DNA of 14,677 bases from Thermoflexales bacterium (lineage in GTDB: Bacteria; Chloroflexota; Anaerolineae; Fen-1058), in assembly GCA_017882055.1 (NCBI GenBank), contig JADGQE010000036.1, positions 1-14,677 on the forward strand, written 5' to 3'. The notes under the pieces were generated by a model that saw nothing but the letters and a program-made list of their open reading frames with translations, was not told where the DNA came from and did not search any database. How positions within the stretch are numbered: position 1 is the first letter of the stretch; each line of letters opens with the position of its first letter. Below, one piece after another: positions 13,810-14,677 of this stretch. The translations under genes were made by a program, and so were the position numbers.

Positions 13810-14289
13810 ATGGGTGTCAAGGAATATGCTTTGCCGTTTTATGAACAAGTTCTGGACTTTCTCGCCAGCGCGCCCTCGGTGCGGGAGATCGTCAACTTTC
13901 AGCCGCCATCGGCAGCCCAGCAGCGCTTTAGCGAGTTGTCGGAGATCAACCGTCAGCGCTCGCTGACGCTGCCAGAGCAAGAGGAGCTCGACCACTACAT
14001 TCGCATGGACCGAATGTTGTCATTGCTCAAGGCCAAGGCTTATAACCGGCTGGAGCACCGCACGGCACGACTTATATTCCTGCGTCTCTGCGCGCTCGGG
14101 TGGCGGCGCGGGCCCAGGAAAGTTGCGAGTATTGTCTGGTTTACGCTGACTATGCCGCGTTCAAGCACGAAATCGACCACGTCATCGCCGTCAAGCACGG
14201 TGGTGCGACAGAGGCAGACAATTTGGCTTATGCCTGTGCTCAATGCAATCGTTTTAAGGGCAGTAACATCGCGGCGCTCGATCCGCTGA
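13810..14289 (+). CDS. Small conserved protein paired with HNH nuclease; stop codon apparently lost
   Basis: The recognisable protein is residues 1-86 (MGVKEYALPFYEQVLDFLAS ... LLKAKAYNRLEHRTA), an acidic, helical protein with LTLPEQEELDHYIRMDRM. Similar proteins of about 80-90 aa occur, from memory, just upstream of HNH genes in Cyanobacteria and Chloroflexota. Function is unknown. ATG 13810 is set by GGAGG 5 nt upstream. An ATG at 13795 lies before that site. Codon 87 is CGA (14068-14070). If base 14068 were T it would be TGA, and an ATG for the HNH gene would appear in the same four bases. As written, the frame runs on to 14289 (159 aa), adding about 73 residues that are a frame-shadow of the nuclease gene and probably harmful or unstable. 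Confidence 0.72.
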   Translation: MGVKEYALPFYEQVLDFLASAPSVREIVNFQPPSAAQQRFSELSEINRQRSLTLPEQEELDHYIRMDRMLSLLKAKAYNRLEHRTARLIFLRLCALGWRRGPRKVASIVWFTLTMPRSSTKSTTSSPSSTVVRQRQTIWLMPVLNAIVLRAVTSRRSIR

Positions 14290-14502
14290 CGGGTGACCGA
14301 AGGTGTCCCGTTGTTCAATCCGCGTCAGCAGCAGTGGCACGAGCACTTTCGGTTGGACGGTCCGGTGATTGTGCCCCGATCGGCGTCTGGTCGTGCGACT
14401 GAGCGCCTGCTTGAGTTGAACCAGATTGATCGCGTGTTATTGCGCCAGGAGTTGAGTGCGGCCTGGCGTTATCCTTTCAGGTCTGGCGCAGAACAGCCCT
14501 GA
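14067..14502 (+). pseudogene. HNH endonuclease gene with lost start codon and one frameshift
   Basis: The reading frame from 14067 begins ACG instead of ATG, then gives TYIPASLRARVAARAQESCEYC and the HNH core: Cys20/Cys23, HEIDHVIAVKHGG (34-46), NLAYACAQCN with Cys57/Cys60. This is a zinc-ribbon HNH nuclease core with all key residues intact. After DPLTGD the frame is broken. Removing one C at 14297/14298 restores DEGVPLFNPRQQQWHEHFRL and the family's usual C-terminus to TGA 14502, for a total of about 144 aa. A GTG at 14100 could start a truncated product but would meet the frameshift. It was probably co-translated with the upstream gene through an ATGA overlap. Substrate is unknown. Confidence 0.82.
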
Positions 14503-14613
14503 GACTTTTATGAAGACCTTCAGCGTCTGCGCGCAGAAGTGAACCACGAGCAATGATTGGCCTACTGCCAACTGGTGAATTGGTCAATGGGTCGATTGGT
14601 CGTTGGCAACGAT

Positions 14614-14633
14614 GCAGCGCGCAGTAGCGCGGG
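14614..14633 (+). repeat. 20-bp dispersed intergenic repeat, copy 2
   Basis: GCAGCGCGCAGTAGCGCGGG differs from the copy at 13715-13734 at two positions. It is followed at once by GGGC/GCCC-rich sequence and the terminal palindrome, resembling a composite REP-like intergenic element. Confidence 0.6.
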
Positions 14634-14640
14634 CGTCCTG

Positions 14641-14677
14641 CCCATGCCCGGTGCTCCAGTGGAGCACCGGGCATGGG
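14641..14677. repeat. 37-bp perfect palindrome at the window end
   Basis: CCCATGCCCGGTGCTCCA (14641-14658) and TGGAGCACCGGGCATGGG (14660-14677) are perfect reverse complements around a single G (14659). The GC-rich 18-bp arms could form a very stable hairpin. The window ends at the last base of the palindrome, so it may be a true element, a terminator, or an assembly fold-back at a contig end. Confidence 0.8.

Larger units (their letters stand above)
14503..14677. other. Intergenic tail of the window with repeat-rich sequence
   Basis: No gene is supported. In frame after the HNH stop the sequence reads DFYEDLQRLRAEVNHEQ followed by TGA (about 14503-14556). This looks coding-like and could be a further C-terminal piece of the nuclease cut off by TGA 14500-14502, but the evidence is weak. 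GATTGG-type repeats (14556-14600), the second 20-bp repeat and the terminal palindrome follow. Confidence 0.4.

Noticed and set aside
1..14677. CRISPR array, tRNA or rRNA genes
   Set aside because: No regularly spaced repeats and no tRNA or rRNA-like sequence were recognised anywhere. The only repeats are IS ends, dyads and the two 20-bp copies.

Overview
The window looks like chromosomal DNA from a moderately GC-rich bacterium, probably a member of the Chloroflexota. This is a low-to-moderate confidence guess. It rests on the gene families present, a periplasmic adaptor with a non-canonical tip, GATTGG-rich spacer sequence, and a GCGCGCA(A/G)TAGCGCGGG intergenic repeat of a kind I associate with that phylum. 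No rRNA, tRNA or CRISPR array was seen.

Left part (1-2823). A minus-strand, tightly coupled operon encodes three membrane subunits of an Mrp/Mbh/complex-I-like ion-translocating module: an MbhD/MbhE-like protein, a NuoK/MrpC-like protein, and a NuoL/MrpD-like antiporter subunit that runs off the window's left edge. It diverges from a plus-strand pair: an alpha/beta-hydrolase esterase and a small DUF123/GIY-YIG-like protein.

Central part (3331-9806). A complete efflux locus resembles E. coli cecR-ybhGFSR. A TetR-family repressor sits behind a sigma70-like promoter whose -10 box lies in a perfect 12-bp-arm palindrome. Then come an ABC-2 permease, an HlyD-type adaptor, two separate ABC ATPases (a fused protein, YbhF, in E. 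coli) and a second permease. The permeases are the same length (377 aa) and highly similar. The first ATPase has Pro in place of the switch-loop His. A stem-loop follows the last gene.

Right part (9984-13292). This is a zone of gene decay. A MazE/MazF-like toxin-antitoxin pair has been hit twice. An IS5-family element (9984-11013), whose transposase carries an in-frame amber codon, removes the start of the antitoxin. An ISNCY-like element (11493-13069) with a perfect 6-bp target duplication splits the toxin. The ISNCY leader can fold so as to hide the transposase ribosome-binding site.

Far right (13293-14677). After a spacer with a degraded coding-like fragment and a G-quadruplex-like motif comes a two-gene module: an 86-aa-type small protein plus an HNH nuclease. 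One base at 14068 appears to have destroyed both the stop codon of the first gene and the ATG of the second, and an extra base frameshifts the nuclease. Two direct copies of a 20-bp repeat bracket the module. The window ends exactly on a 37-bp perfect palindrome, so a contig end or assembly break is possible.
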